From GCA-002841655 sp964446775 (GTDB lineage Bacteria > Patescibacteriota > Patescibacteriia > Patescibacteriales > UBA12465), in contig CAYURA010000001.1 of the NCBI GenBank assembly GCA_964446775.1, positions 1 to 47,731 of the forward strand: DNA of 47,731 bases, written 5' to 3'. The notes beneath the pieces were generated by a model. It saw only the letters and a list, made by a program, of their open reading frames with translations. It searched no databases and was not told the origin of the DNA. Below are positions 1 through 10,107 of this stretch, in pieces. The translations under genes were made by a program, and so were the position numbers. The first letter of the stretch is position 1. Each line of letters opens with the position of its first letter.

Positions 1-27
1 TCTAGCTGGTACATCTGATTGACACAT

Positions 28-33
28 ATTATA
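28..33 (-). promoter_or_regulatory. Possible -10 element for a gene beyond the left edge
   Basis: TATAAT preceded by TGT on the minus strand, with TTAATA 17 nt upstream. It follows the giant gene and would fire leftward out of the window. Weak evidence. Confidence 0.3.
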
Positions 34-57
34 ACAAAATAATAATCTAATATTAAA

Positions 58-73
58 CTAGTTATTTAACTAG
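58..73. terminator. Inverted repeat downstream of the giant gene
   Basis: CTAGTTA, TT, TAACTAG, a perfect 7-bp inverted repeat 51 nt after the giant gene's stop. The T-run is better on the plus strand than on the minus, so it is only a possible terminator for the giant gene. Confidence 0.35.
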
Positions 74-123
74 ACTTTTTCCTGCTATTAAATAAACTAA
101 AGTAATATTTTCTTCTCTCAGAG

Positions 124-3100
124 TTATAGTGACCAATTATGATAAAACCCCCAATTATCAGTCACTTTAATTTTAATAGTTATTGTTTGAGAACTAGTAT
201 AATAGTGATAAAGCACGTGGGGATCAGAATCATTAGGCCTATTATTTTGATTAACCAAATTCTGTTGACTACCATCACCCCAGTCAATGATTAGATCTCT
301 TAATGGTTGTTGCTCCTTATCAATTGTGGTTGTGAAACTCAATTTGTATATCCCTGGACTAACTGTCAGTGGATTACTTAAAGAACTACCATTAACTTTA
401 ACGTTAGCTATCTTTGGCAAAATGTATTTCCAATATTTACTAAAAGTATCATCATTCTCCGTCTTATGACAATCACTAGTCGTACAATTTCCACCGTTAT
501 ATATAGATTTGTAATAACTGCTTTTATCTGCTGGATCGTCACTGTCATAGCCTCGCTCTGACTTATAGCTATCATTCTCAAATAGATAACCTTCATATGA
601 AGTAAGGAAGATGTTCTTTAAAATATTGTCAGCTTTAAAACTCAAGTCTTTAGTTTTTTCATATAAATATTTTCCGTCCCATAAAGGGATACAAGTTCCA
701 TTAACACTACCACAAGAGTTTTCATTAATAAAAGAATTAACAACGCTTTCTTCTTCGTCAAGGATACAATAAACATTGGGATTTAAGCTACAGTAACCAA
801 TATTTTTACAACCTTCTCCTCTGCACCCATAAGGCCTACCAGCAAAAGCTATCTGATTAATTTGATCAGAGTAGCGATTCCTCAGTTTAATACGTGGACT
901 AGCAAAAATATTATAATTATCTGGAATAGTGGCTGCTCCAAAAGGGATTAATTCGCGATTACGGCCATAAGCAGTGAATTTAAATAAATCTCTCCTAGTG
1001 CACGGATTTGAATTTCCTAAACAAATTGGATCATCACAGGGAATTGACGTAAGTATAGAGCTAGTCTTATAACACCAACCCACATACTGATCATGACACA
1101 GGCCCCTACATATACCATCTTCTTGACAGCAGTCAAGCTGAAGATGGGTTTCACATATTTCACACTTTGCAATACATTCCTCTTTCTGGTAGTCACACTG
1201 ATTACTTGTACCATAATAAGTATTTCCACTTCTAAAGAATAGAGGCGTTTCAAAAAGATATGCGCTGCTCTTACTAACTCGGTTAGCCCAAGCTTGATTA
1301 TTACCAGCCGAATCAACTACCTGAGTAAAACGATTACAAGTTGGATAATATACCTTTTCAGGATCAGAAGAAGAAATAAGGCCTAATTCATCCTCTATAA
1401 TAGTGGGATAATCTTTATCAAAAATTCTCACTGGCGGATTAGCATTCTTGCTCTCATCTAAATTAGTACAAAGAACGAGCTGATCATCCGCACAATTAGA
1501 ATTATAGGGCTTCATGTAAAGCCCATTGTAAGGAGCCCAACCTTCATAATAGGTGATTTCACAAAGAGAGCCCTCTGCGGCTGGAATTATTTTTTTGGTA
1601 ACTATCCGCTTACCTTCATAAGTAAGCATTTTATCAAGCCGAGGGACACACCAAGCACGATTATTTTCAACTTGTATTTGATTAACAATATAATAACCTT
1701 CAGGACAATGTATATTTGGCAAACCATACCAACTACAATCGCCTGTTATGCTTATGCCTGTTGGTCCAGGAAGTGGCCCTGTTTGCCAATCAGGATAACC
1801 ATCAAACGGATGATTGCCATCACCATCATCCCAAAACTTATTAGCCGTCCTCTTTTCTACTAATTCAAAGTTGCCATTAGCTTCAGTACAATAGTTTAGT
1901 GGGAAAGCCCCTTGGTAGCCTATACTAGACCGACCTGACTTAAGACTGGCCGATATCTTATCAACTGGATACCAGAGAAGACAAACATTTTTGTTAGCTG
2001 GATCGTGTTCTAAACAATAGCCAAGCCAACCATCTTGTATCACCTTGCTGTTAACACTACTACAAGAAACAGAATCTTGACTCGGATACAGGCGACATTC
2101 TTTAGCTATATATTTCCCTCCCCCTACATCTAAAACTGGCTCAATATTAATGTCATCAAAATAGACATAACGCTCTTCAGCCCCACTCTCAGTTGAACTC
2201 GCTGAAAGAAAAATAACTATTTTATCAGCATGAATATCACCACTCCCATTAAACTTCATTATCTTTCTTTCCCAGCCCTGGTTAGAACTAAAGACTTCTC
2301 GAGCAATGGGGACTTCATCCTTATAATTATTTCCAATTTTATACCCATAAATCGAAACCTCAGCTTTAACTCCACTGTCTTTAGTGTTAACTAAGAAATT
2401 TAAATAATTTGCCGAGCTTGTGGGAATGGTAATCGGAGAATTAATTGAGTGGGGGACAATCCTGTGTCCTTGCATAACCTTTAAGTAGGCTCTGCCTTCA
2501 GCTGGATAATCTGTAGGGGCATTAGTTGGTGAATTAACAATAGAATCATATTGCAAACTAACATCAAAATTACAATCTTTCCAATCCTTAGTTTTACAAT
2601 ATAGACTAGGGCTGGCTTCTTCAAAATTAAAATGAGCCGTAGTATTTATTCCTACTTCCCCCATTCTTGATAAACTGTATTTATCAAGAACTGAATAACC
2701 AGTTAGTTTGCCTAAATTAGAATTATTTTCTGGAGTGACTATCTCATTATTTGCTTTAATAAAGTTAACACATTCTCCTTTATCATCTAAAACATTACAC
2801 TCACCTACAGAATAACAAACTTTTTCCCCTGCTTCATCATAAGCATAAGTCTTACAATCTAACCAAGAGGCGCAAGTTCGATCAGGTCGGACTTTTAACA
2901 AAACATTAGAGTCACAATTACCATCTGTACAATTTACTGGTTTCTTGCCACTCGTGCTAGTAGCTGCATTATAATAGCCAGTAAGTGGTAGGAGTCCTTC
3001 ACCGCCATTCATTATTCTTTCATTAAGGAGAATGCAACCATTTTTTTGATTAACTAGCCCATTGCACAAGCCTTTATCCTTATTAACCTGCTGCTTAAAT

Positions 3101-6100
3101 TGATAGGCAATAATTGCTTTCTTTAAGACAATTTCATGATTTATATGCGCCCCATAGACAGTCACAGAACTATTATTTCGTGAATGGAAAATATATCGTT
3201 GTGTCGGAGTAGACGATGAAATAGTTAAATTAGGATTGCTAGTTCCCAAATAATTATCATCTTGGAGCACAGAGACGCCTGATGATTCAACCCAAACATC
3301 ATATGCTAATGAAGTTTCTGTAGTGTTGACTGAGAAAATATATAATGAATTTGGTTCTATTCCAACTTCTTGGTAGCTGCCACTGCCAGACCCGATCCAA
3401 GCATTGCTATTATTTTCATAACTAGGATCTATAATTAAATTACTAGAAAAAGAACTAATTGGATCAATATATTCAGAACAGCCAGACTGAACATCTTCAC
3501 AAACAGCCACTGACTCACTAGGTACTGGCACCTGTCTACCTCCACCACCATAACCAAAGGTCTCAAAATATGATACTGGACAATCATAATCATTATTATC
3601 CATTATGCAAGGTCGATTACCAGGACAGTCATCAGCACTAGTACAAATTTTAGTGCCTAATTCATTAGTATCAATTTTACCATTATTATTTATATCGCAT
3701 CTTAAAACTGGGGCCTTATACCAATTCTTACCCGGTGTTTCTGGATCATTACTATTCCTATAGGTACAAAGATTAGTACCTGGTTTTTTGAAATAGCTAA
3801 CCCCACCACCATCAAAATCGTTCCAAGCTTCACAACCATCATCAACATAATCACAAATAATCGAATCGTATTTATTAGGGTTATTGAGCTTATAAACATC
3901 TGACCAATTTAAATTATGAGCCGAATCTACTGCTTGACCTAAAAGAGAACAGCCTAAATCAGCACTATTACACATCTTGGTTTTATCATAAACGGCATAA
4001 ATGAAACGATCTCCCTCCACTTTAATACAGCCTGGCTCATCAGCTTCACAAACCTTGTCATCATCAGCATCTTTCCAAATATTAGCTTTGAAACTATCAT
4101 AATTTGCGGTATCAATCATCTTCTCACAACCGACTGATGAGTTCTGACAAAGTTTAGTAAACTGTCTTAAATAATGAGGAACCTGATTCCTATCAAGGTA
4201 GGCTGAACAACCTAAGTTATAGTCTGAGCCTTGATAGCGATCCAAAATATCGTAATAGCAAATATTTGGCACCTGACTAGTTCCCCTAATTAGATAATAG
4301 CGATCAGTAATTTCAGTTAAGATTAAATTATCTATATAGAAATCATTATCAGCTTTAATAATTAAAGCTTCCTCAGCATTAACTGAATGATCTAACTCAG
4401 CTAAATTAAGCTCAAAGCTTCGCCACTCTTTATCGCCACGAACAACAAAAGTATTACTAACACCAGCCATAAAATATGATGTTGATGATGTTGCCAATTC
4501 ACTAGAGTTCGAGAAAGCAATAGAAACATTAGTATTTGTTGCGGCACTAGCGGTAAACTTTAAAGTATATGATTTACCTGTTTGAACACTATAAGCAACT
4601 TCTTTCTTAATATAAGATGGTGGTGTCGTCGATGCATTAGCCTGATTAATTAAACGATTTAACTGAACAATAGGCGAAGGGTTTAGGTTAGGAACAGGAC
4701 TATTAGCTCCTTTATCATACATCATTGATTGACCATTATTAGAATTGGCAACTGGAGAGTGGAGTGGTTTATCACCGTAACCATCCTCCCAGCCCTCTAG
4801 CCCATAATCAAAACTGTTAGCAAATATTAAACGGGTATTATTTCCTAAACTACCATTATATTCACGGCAGCCATTATCAAGCGCCTGACAACTTGTACTT
4901 TCGCTAGGAATTGCTTGATATAAACAAGCTTGATGATAATCACTCCATTCACCTCCATTCTTACAAACATAACACTGCAACCTAGTTGCATCCCAATGAC
5001 CGTCAACGTCATTGCAGTCATTATTACTAATAATAGTTCGATCAATATTATTTTCACTCAAACGATAACTATAACAATCTTCAGAACAAGTAACAGTATG
5101 AGCTGTTAAACGATATGCTATATCTCCTTCCTTATTATAATATTCTCGACAATCAGGGTTAAACCCTGGATCACTTGGGGTCAGGTTAAAAGAAATGTTA
5201 TTACAAGTACCTGAATCATCATTAGTAGAGAAGGGAGTTCCAGAAGCATTTGTCTTTAAAGTCACTGATTTCAACTGATAGCCACTCTCTTCTGTCCCCA
5301 CCCAGTGATAGAACTCATCGCATTCATTACCTGGCTTAATACATTGTTTAAGTTGACTATAATAGGCCCGAGTTTCCCCTCCGCCAGCCACTTCATCTAA
5401 ATTAGTGAACTCACTACAACCAACAGCTAATGCCCCACAAGACTGACTATTTTTTGGTATCATTTTTTCTGCCTGTGGAGAATAGAAATAGTTATCTCGA
5501 GAAATATAAAGATTATAGCCATCACAATTAGCATCACAATAATCGGTAGTAATAGTCTTAGCTGCCACTGAAAAACCAGTACGTACTTGTGTGTAATGGT
5601 TACAACCGGCTTCATCAATATTACATTGGCGAACATAATTATTACAAACAAGTGGTGCATTTATTTTCAAACGATAATCAGGCTTACTAGAATTAGGATC
5701 CTCATAACATGTATTCCATAAATATTTAGGAATTAACTTTTCATATATTTTAGACGTACCATAAGCTGAAAAACCAGAATCATAGGAATTCATTTCTAGT
5801 TTTAGATTTTTAACCGCAAACTCGGTTGCTCCAGCTGATTCATTATGAGCCGAAATAAGAAAAGCTAACTCTGATAAGGGTTTTTCACTCAAATCCCTAG
5901 TAACACTCAAATGTTGCCAATCACTGCTTGTCCCTACCTGCGCAGCAGCTAGATAATCATCCCCTAGAACAGCCCTTACTTGACTCCCTGTCTTTAAATA
6001 GACGTCAGCACTTAAAGTATAAGTTTCACCAGAGTCAATATTTAAATCAGCGGGAACTAAGGGGGTTATATTATTAGAATAAAGAGAGGTTGTCGAAGCT

Positions 6101-8481
6101 GTAGAACTAGCTAAAATGGCCTTCCCTGTAAAATTATTGTTTAATTCACTAGAGTCAATGATCTCAGCTGTACCAGTCGCTCCTGGAGACCAAACAGTCC
6201 AATAATTATTGATCCTACCCGATGTAGACTTATCACCTATCTCATCAGCGGCAAAATCAGCTCCCATAATTAAATTAACCTTAGATCCTTGCTGTACCCT
6301 CATAAGTTCATGACAGCCCTCAGAGTCAGCTGAACAATTTCCTAATTTATCATTAAAGTAGGGGTTAAAGAAAGGATTAGCAGACCAAGTTATTTGACCA
6401 GTGCTTGTACTATAGCTACCATGGGTAGAATAGCGCTGACAGCCAACCGAATCAGCACTACAACCGCTATAATCAAGAGTATTTTCTAAATAGGAAACCT
6501 TCTTGCCATCAGCATCATAGAAGGAGCTACAAGTATTATTAATTGGTTCACAAGTAGGAGAGTTAAAATTCCAAGTGCTTTGCTCAGATAGACAATAGCC
6601 ATAAGTTTCACAGCTGCCATCAGCATTCTCATTAATACAAGTTTTCTCATCTCCGCAATAGTCTTCTGCTCTAGTAATTGATATTTCATCACGCACAGCC
6701 TTATCTTCATAATAACTAGGAATAACATTAATATTTAAAAGCTGTGAACTAAAACCCTGAGCAGAACAATAGTTAAGTGGCGCTTTTAGCACCCAATCTG
6801 GGTCAACTAAACCTCGACACCAACCTTGATCAGCTACACTAAAGCCAGAACTATAGGAATTATGTTCATCATGAGCGCTAAAGCAAGATACCAAGTCCAT
6901 TAGGGTAGCTTTTTTATTATTAGAAGCTGCTATCTCCCAAGTTAGAGGAACTATACGATATTTTCTCAGAATTTGAATATTTCTTAAATTATAGGTACCC
7001 TCTGAAAAGTCAGTTGTAAATTGCCAATCAGCATGCAAACTACCTTGCTTCATTGCCTCAGCTACAGTTAATTTATCAATTGCTCCTTGCATAAAACGAT
7101 CATCAATTACGCATTCAGTTGGTCCTGGATTTTTTCGATCCCGACAAGCATTTAAAGATGCTAGAATATCGTAATCGCCTTTAATACTAAAATCAGGCTC
7201 AATAATCTTAGCTAAACTCTCTACAACCTTTCCTTCGCCATAGCGTATTTGAGGATCATAATCAGGATTTTTAAAGTCATTAGCATTAGAAGTACTTTTA
7301 ATAACATCCTTACCTAAATTACTCATTTGTGTATTAAAGAAACTAATTGCTAATTGGTTTAAGAAGACATTAGCTGCATCAATTAAGGCATCACCAGTAA
7401 ATTGTCCCATATTATTAATATACCCTTGCTCAGTCATCTCAAGTTTTCTTTGAGGATCTTTTGGTGTTCCGATCATGTTCCCAGCAATATCTCTTAAATC
7501 TAAATACCCATCATCAGCAATTAATTTCTTGTCAAATTCTTTTATAGCTTTCTCTTCATTCTGTTTTTGACCAACACTCATTTGATAGAAAATACCCAAA
7601 TCATTTGAATTTGGATTAAAAATATTTGAAAACTTTTGTAAAAAATGAGGGTCAGTATAATATTCATGTTGGCGTTTATATTCATCTTCCCAATTCTTCA
7701 CCATCTCTGAAGCTACGCAATTAGGTGCTTGTGGCCTTTGATTGTCTACTAAATTTAAAGCAATTCTTAACTTAAAATCTATAGATGAAGGTTCACAAAG
7801 CAATGGCGCTAAAGGAGATTCAGCTACTTGAACTGATTGAGTCACTCCATCTCCACCAGTCATAACCCCACTACATTGCATTAATTCATCATAGCAAGAT
7901 TTTTCAATATCAAGGGGGAGCCAAATATCCAAACATTCATTAAAGCAAGCTCCATATAATATGAAATCTGGTATTTTATCACATTTAGAAAAACACGCGT
8001 CTTGTTCATCGGCCTTCCTTTCAGGACAAGCATCATAAGCCTTCTTACACTGCTCGTTCTGTTTAGTCCCCTTTCCATCAGTTTTAAAATCAGCATTATT
8101 CCAATTTTTAACAGCTGATTCTAAAAAATCACCAGCGGCTTCATCACCTATTTTACCTAAATAGGTGCCCCAATCTTCAGTCACAAATAATGGTTTTTGG
8201 CCCTTACCACCAGAGCCAATCCATTTAGCGCTATCATAAGCAATTTTATTCATCGCCTTTCTAATTGCAGTTTGAAGCGCAGCTGCACCACCTTTTTCAT
8301 AGGCTTTTTTTGCAAAATCAGTAATTGGTTTTAGAATATTGGCAATCCCTTGATTAACGTCTTGTGCATAAACAACTCGTGGTATAAGTAAAGAAAAAGA
8401 AAATGAAAAAACTAAAATAAGTAGGAATAGAAAGGCTCGATATCTTAAGCGAGCTTGATTAAATTTAGAGCGCTTAGGCAT
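124..8481 (-). CDS. Giant exported cysteine-rich modular surface protein (2785 aa)
   Basis: Function unknown. A signal peptide covers about residues 1-40: a basic start, a long hydrophobic stretch, and a likely cleavage after VVYA. A mostly helical region follows, then a cysteine-dense mature part with roughly 105 Cys by hand count. Ten copies of the motif Cx5GC (for example CSADSVGC, CNIDEAGC, CEDVQSGC) lie between residues 674 and 1661. Four stretches look like beta-sandwich, carbohydrate-binding-like modules, at about 731-898, 1214-1391, 1681-1794 and 1948-2118; each has an N-terminal F/W-rich strand and most end in a pattern like FYIDNLIL. The last ~90 residues look like a PKD domain (IDWGDGS near residue 2734). 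No C-terminal anchor or sorting signal is visible. It is the last gene after the TSP3 protein, 29 bp downstream. The frame is unbroken. Cys, Asn, Ser and Thr richness suggests an extracellular disulfide-bonded adhesin or structural protein; this is inference. Confidence 0.85.
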   Translation of the reverse strand: MPKRSKFNQARLRYRAFLFLLILVFSFSFSLLIPRVVYAQDVNQGIANILKPITDFAKKAYEKGGAAALQTAIRKAMNKIAYDSAKWIGSGGKGQKPLFVTEDWGTYLGKIGDEAAGDFLESAVKNWNNADFKTDGKGTKQNEQCKKAYDACPERKADEQDACFSKCDKIPDFILYGACFNECLDIWLPLDIEKSCYDELMQCSGVMTGGDGVTQSVQVAESPLAPLLCEPSSIDFKLRIALNLVDNQRPQAPNCVASEMVKNWEDEYKRQHEYYTDPHFLQKFSNIFNPNSNDLGIFYQMSVGQKQNEEKAIKEFDKKLIADDGYLDLRDIAGNMIGTPKDPQRKLEMTEQGYINNMGQFTGDALIDAANVFLNQLAISFFNTQMSNLGKDVIKSTSNANDFKNPDYDPQIRYGEGKVVESLAKIIEPDFSIKGDYDILASLNACRDRKNPGPTECVIDDRFMQGAIDKLTVAEAMKQGSLHADWQFTTDFSEGTYNLRNIQILRKYRIVPLTWEIAASNNKKATLMDLVSCFSAHDEHNSYSSGFSVADQGWCRGLVDPDWVLKAPLNYCSAQGFSSQLLNINVIPSYYEDKAVRDEISITRAEDYCGDEKTCINENADGSCETYGYCLSEQSTWNFNSPTCEPINNTCSSFYDADGKKVSYLENTLDYSGCSADSVGCQRYSTHGSYSTSTGQITWSANPFFNPYFNDKLGNCSADSEGCHELMRVQQGSKVNLIMGADFAADEIGDKSTSGRINNYWTVWSPGATGTAEIIDSSELNNNFTGKAILASSTASTTSLYSNNITPLVPADLNIDSGETYTLSADVYLKTGSQVRAVLGDDYLAAAQVGTSSDWQHLSVTRDLSEKPLSELAFLISAHNESAGATEFAVKNLKLEMNSYDSGFSAYGTSKIYEKLIPKYLWNTCYEDPNSSKPDYRLKINAPLVCNNYVRQCNIDEAGCNHYTQVRTGFSVAAKTITTDYCDANCDGYNLYISRDNYFYSPQAEKMIPKNSQSCGALAVGCSEFTNLDEVAGGGETRAYYSQLKQCIKPGNECDEFYHWVGTEESGYQLKSVTLKTNASGTPFSTNDDSGTCNNISFNLTPSDPGFNPDCREYYNKEGDIAYRLTAHTVTCSEDCYSYRLSENNIDRTIISNNDCNDVDGHWDATRLQCYVCKNGGEWSDYHQACLYQAIPSESTSCQALDNGCREYNGSLGNNTRLIFANSFDYGLEGWEDGYGDKPLHSPVANSNNGQSMMYDKGANSPVPNLNPSPIVQLNRLINQANASTTPPSYIKKEVAYSVQTGKSYTLKFTASAATNTNVSIAFSNSSELATSSTSYFMAGVSNTFVVRGDKEWRSFELNLAELDHSVNAEEALIIKADNDFYIDNLILTEITDRYYLIRGTSQVPNICYYDILDRYQGSDYNLGCSAYLDRNQVPHYLRQFTKLCQNSSVGCEKMIDTANYDSFKANIWKDADDDKVCEADEPGCIKVEGDRFIYAVYDKTKMCNSADLGCSLLGQAVDSAHNLNWSDVYKLNNPNKYDSIICDYVDDGCEAWNDFDGGGVSYFKKPGTNLCTYRNSNDPETPGKNWYKAPVLRCDINNNGKIDTNELGTKICTSADDCPGNRPCIMDNNDYDCPVSYFETFGYGGGGRQVPVPSESVAVCEDVQSGCSEYIDPISSFSSNLIIDPSYENNSNAWIGSGSGSYQEVGIEPNSLYIFSVNTTETSLAYDVWVESSGVSVLQDDNYLGTSNPNLTISSSTPTQRYIFHSRNNSSVTVYGAHINHEIVLKKAIIAYQFKQQVNKDKGLCNGLVNQKNGCILLNERIMNGGEGLLPLTGYYNAATSTSGKKPVNCTDGNCDSNVLLKVRPDRTCASWLDCKTYAYDEAGEKVCYSVGECNVLDDKGECVNFIKANNEIVTPENNSNLGKLTGYSVLDKYSLSRMGEVGINTTAHFNFEEASPSLYCKTKDWKDCNFDVSLQYDSIVNSPTNAPTDYPAEGRAYLKVMQGHRIVPHSINSPITIPTSSANYLNFLVNTKDSGVKAEVSIYGYKIGNNYKDEVPIAREVFSSNQGWERKIMKFNGSGDIHADKIVIFLSASSTESGAEERYVYFDDINIEPVLDVGGGKYIAKECRLYPSQDSVSCSSVNSKVIQDGWLGYCLEHDPANKNVCLLWYPVDKISASLKSGRSSIGYQGAFPLNYCTEANGNFELVEKRTANKFWDDGDGNHPFDGYPDWQTGPLPGPTGISITGDCSWYGLPNIHCPEGYYIVNQIQVENNRAWCVPRLDKMLTYEGKRIVTKKIIPAAEGSLCEITYYEGWAPYNGLYMKPYNSNCADDQLVLCTNLDESKNANPPVRIFDKDYPTIIEDELGLISSSDPEKVYYPTCNRFTQVVDSAGNNQAWANRVSKSSAYLFETPLFFRSGNTYYGTSNQCDYQKEECIAKCEICETHLQLDCCQEDGICRGLCHDQYVGWCYKTSSILTSIPCDDPICLGNSNPCTRRDLFKFTAYGRNRELIPFGAATIPDNYNIFASPRIKLRNRYSDQINQIAFAGRPYGCRGEGCKNIGYCSLNPNVYCILDEEESVVNSFINENSCGSVNGTCIPLWDGKYLYEKTKDLSFKADNILKNIFLTSYEGYLFENDSYKSERGYDSDDPADKSSYYKSIYNGGNCTTSDCHKTENDDTFSKYWKYILPKIANVKVNGSSLSNPLTVSPGIYKLSFTTTIDKEQQPLRDLIIDWGDGSQQNLVNQNNRPNDSDPHVLYHYYTSSQTITIKIKVTDNWGFYHNWSL

Positions 8482-8510
8482 AGTTTTTCTTAGATAAATA
8501 AAGATGAAGA

Positions 8511-9203
8511 TTACTCTTCAGATGGATCTATTGATAATTCTTTTGGTAACTGTGATTCATTTAAACCCTCTCTATAAATCACCAACAGTTCTTCGTCACT
8601 TAAATTATTTATTAAATTGGTATCGATTCCACTAGTAATCAGTAGTGCTCTAATATTTTGAACATTAGCCTCACCACTAAGCAGAGTCATCATTACTTCC
8701 TCTAATTCATCGGGCGTATCTGAAGACAGCTCAGAAATTTCTGGAACAAGAACAATGCTATCTTGAGGTTTCTTTACTATTTCAATCTCATTGCTACAAT
8801 CTTGTCCCTCAGGACATAGTGGATCCGTCCCAGTTCTTACCTCATCATAATCACTAATGCCATCGCCATCAGTATCAACTAAATAAGGAGAAGTATGGTA
8901 AATGTTCATTTCTTCGGCATCAGTTAAGCCATCGCCATCAGTATCTAGATTGCCATCAGCATGCAAACTCGCTAATTGCTGAAACTCATCAATATGGCTA
9001 GCAAAATCTTTAGGTTTTTTATCTCCATAATCAAAGACACTAACTAAACGATAATTAATTTGCCAGAACCATAAGAATAGAATTGAAATACTAAGGAAAA
9101 CCATGAAAATAAAAGCATTCTTCTGTTTTTTAGGTAAACTTTTCAAGAAAGAAGAACGAGGCTCTTTTTGCCTAGACTCATTATCATTATTATTTAGAGG
9201 CAT
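8511..9203 (-). CDS. Membrane-anchored thrombospondin type 3 (TSP3) repeat protein
   Basis: 230 aa. A charged cytoplasmic N-terminus is followed by one membrane segment at about residues 29-47 (FIFMVFLSISILFLWFW). The outside part carries two calcium-binding TSP3 repeats, DTDGDGLTDAEE and DTDGDGISDYDE, then TGTDPLCPEGQDC. The rest is an acidic helical tail. TSP3-type repeats bind Ca2+ in a rigid array and are common in surface proteins. It sits directly upstream of the giant cysteine-rich protein and probably shares its transcript. A promoter-like sequence at the end of rsmA could drive the pair separately from the housekeeping genes. A structural or scaffolding role next to the giant protein is inference; no enzymatic motif is seen. 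Confidence 0.85.
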   Translation of the reverse strand: MPLNNNDNESRQKEPRSSFLKSLPKKQKNAFIFMVFLSISILFLWFWQINYRLVSVFDYGDKKPKDFASHIDEFQQLASLHADGNLDTDGDGLTDAEEMNIYHTSPYLVDTDGDGISDYDEVRTGTDPLCPEGQDCSNEIEIVKKPQDSIVLVPEISELSSDTPDELEEVMMTLLSGEANVQNIRALLITSGIDTNLINNLSDEELLVIYREGLNESQLPKELSIDPSEE

Positions 9204-9248
9204 AAACTAAAATATATAGACGAAAAAAATAAATTCATCATTGTCTAA

Positions 9249-9278
9249 ATTATAACACAAAATCACTAAGCGCCGCAA
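9249..9278 (-). promoter_or_regulatory. Candidate promoter for the TSP3/giant-protein pair
   Basis: On the minus strand, TTGCGG (9273-9278), an 18-nt spacer and TATAAT (9249-9254) preceded by TGT (extended -10). The -10 overlaps the rsmA stop codon. The start would fall near 9242, about 39 nt before the TSP3 gene. The -35 is only a half match. Confidence 0.45.
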
Positions 9279-10104
9279 CTAAATGCAACCAATTGATTAA
9301 TGATAAATTTTCTGCTCTTGATTTTAAATCTATTCCAGCTGTTTTAAAAGATTGATCAATCAAACTCGCTTCACATTTAAGACCAGCTATCAAATTATTT
9401 TTCAACATTTTTCTCTTAGCACTAAATCCAATCCGAGCAAATCTAAAAAATGTTTTTGCTTGCTCTAAGTCTTCTTTATTGGGACTACTCTTTTCATTAA
9501 CAAAACGCAAAATAGCGCTATCTACTTTAGGGGCTGGCCAAAAATCAGAGGCTTTAACAGTTCTGATAATCTCCACTTGACCGTAATAGGCGAGGGAAAG
9601 AGAGAGTAAAGACATATCTGGTTCACGCCTAAGGCAACGCTCGGCTACTTCTTTTTGTAGCATTAATACTAAAGACTTTGGTGGTTTAATACTAGAAAGG
9701 AAAGTCCTTAAAAAAATAGAGCTAATATTATAAGGCAGATTGGCCACCACTTGATAGCTTTCATTATTTTTAAAATAATCACTAGGATTAAGTTTCAATA
9801 TATCTTGATTAACTATTTCTACATTAGTAACATTTTGCGAATCTATTGCTAAACTTAAAATACTAGCTAAAGTATCGTCTAACTCTACCGCTACCACTCG
9901 CTTCGCTTTCAAAGCTAAACGAGCAGTTAAAAAACCTAAGCCAGGACCCACCTCTAAGATTGAGTCTTCCTTATTTAAATTAGCTGCTTTAATAATCGCT
10001 TCATAGATACCAGAGTTAATAAGGAAATTTTGCCCTTTGCTACGAGCTGGGGAGATATCATACAAGCGACATAATTCTTTAGTTTGTTTAGCAATATCTA
10101 GCAT
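9250..10104 (-). CDS. rsmA: 16S rRNA (adenine1518-N6/adenine1519-N6)-dimethyltransferase
   Basis: 284 aa, normal length for RsmA/KsgA, which dimethylates two adjacent adenines in helix 45 of 16S rRNA late in small-subunit assembly, using S-adenosylmethionine. Visible motifs: GQNFLIN near the N-terminus (the family's GQHFL region), the SAM-binding EVGPGLGFLT, the acidic VVAVELDD, and the catalytic NLPYNISS. The C-terminal part ends with the expected small helical domain. It lies 3 bp downstream of leuS, so the two are almost certainly co-transcribed. No anomaly seen. Confidence 0.96.
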   Translation of the reverse strand: MLDIAKQTKELCRLYDISPARSKGQNFLINSGIYEAIIKAANLNKEDSILEVGPGLGFLTARLALKAKRVVAVELDDTLASILSLAIDSQNVTNVEIVNQDILKLNPSDYFKNNESYQVVANLPYNISSIFLRTFLSSIKPPKSLVLMLQKEVAERCLRREPDMSLLSLSLAYYGQVEIIRTVKASDFWPAPKVDSAILRFVNEKSSPNKEDLEQAKTFFRFARIGFSAKRKMLKNNLIAGLKCEASLIDQSFKTAGIDLKSRAENLSLINWLHLVAALSDFVL

Positions 10105-10107
10105 AGA

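Noticed and set aside
19..46. Plus-strand TTGACA with AATAAT 16 nt on
   Set aside because: It would transcribe antisense into the giant gene; no plus-strand gene follows, so likely chance.
1017..1316. 99-codon minus-strand frame inside the giant gene
   Set aside because: Same strand, different frame within the intact giant coding sequence; no protein-like composition.
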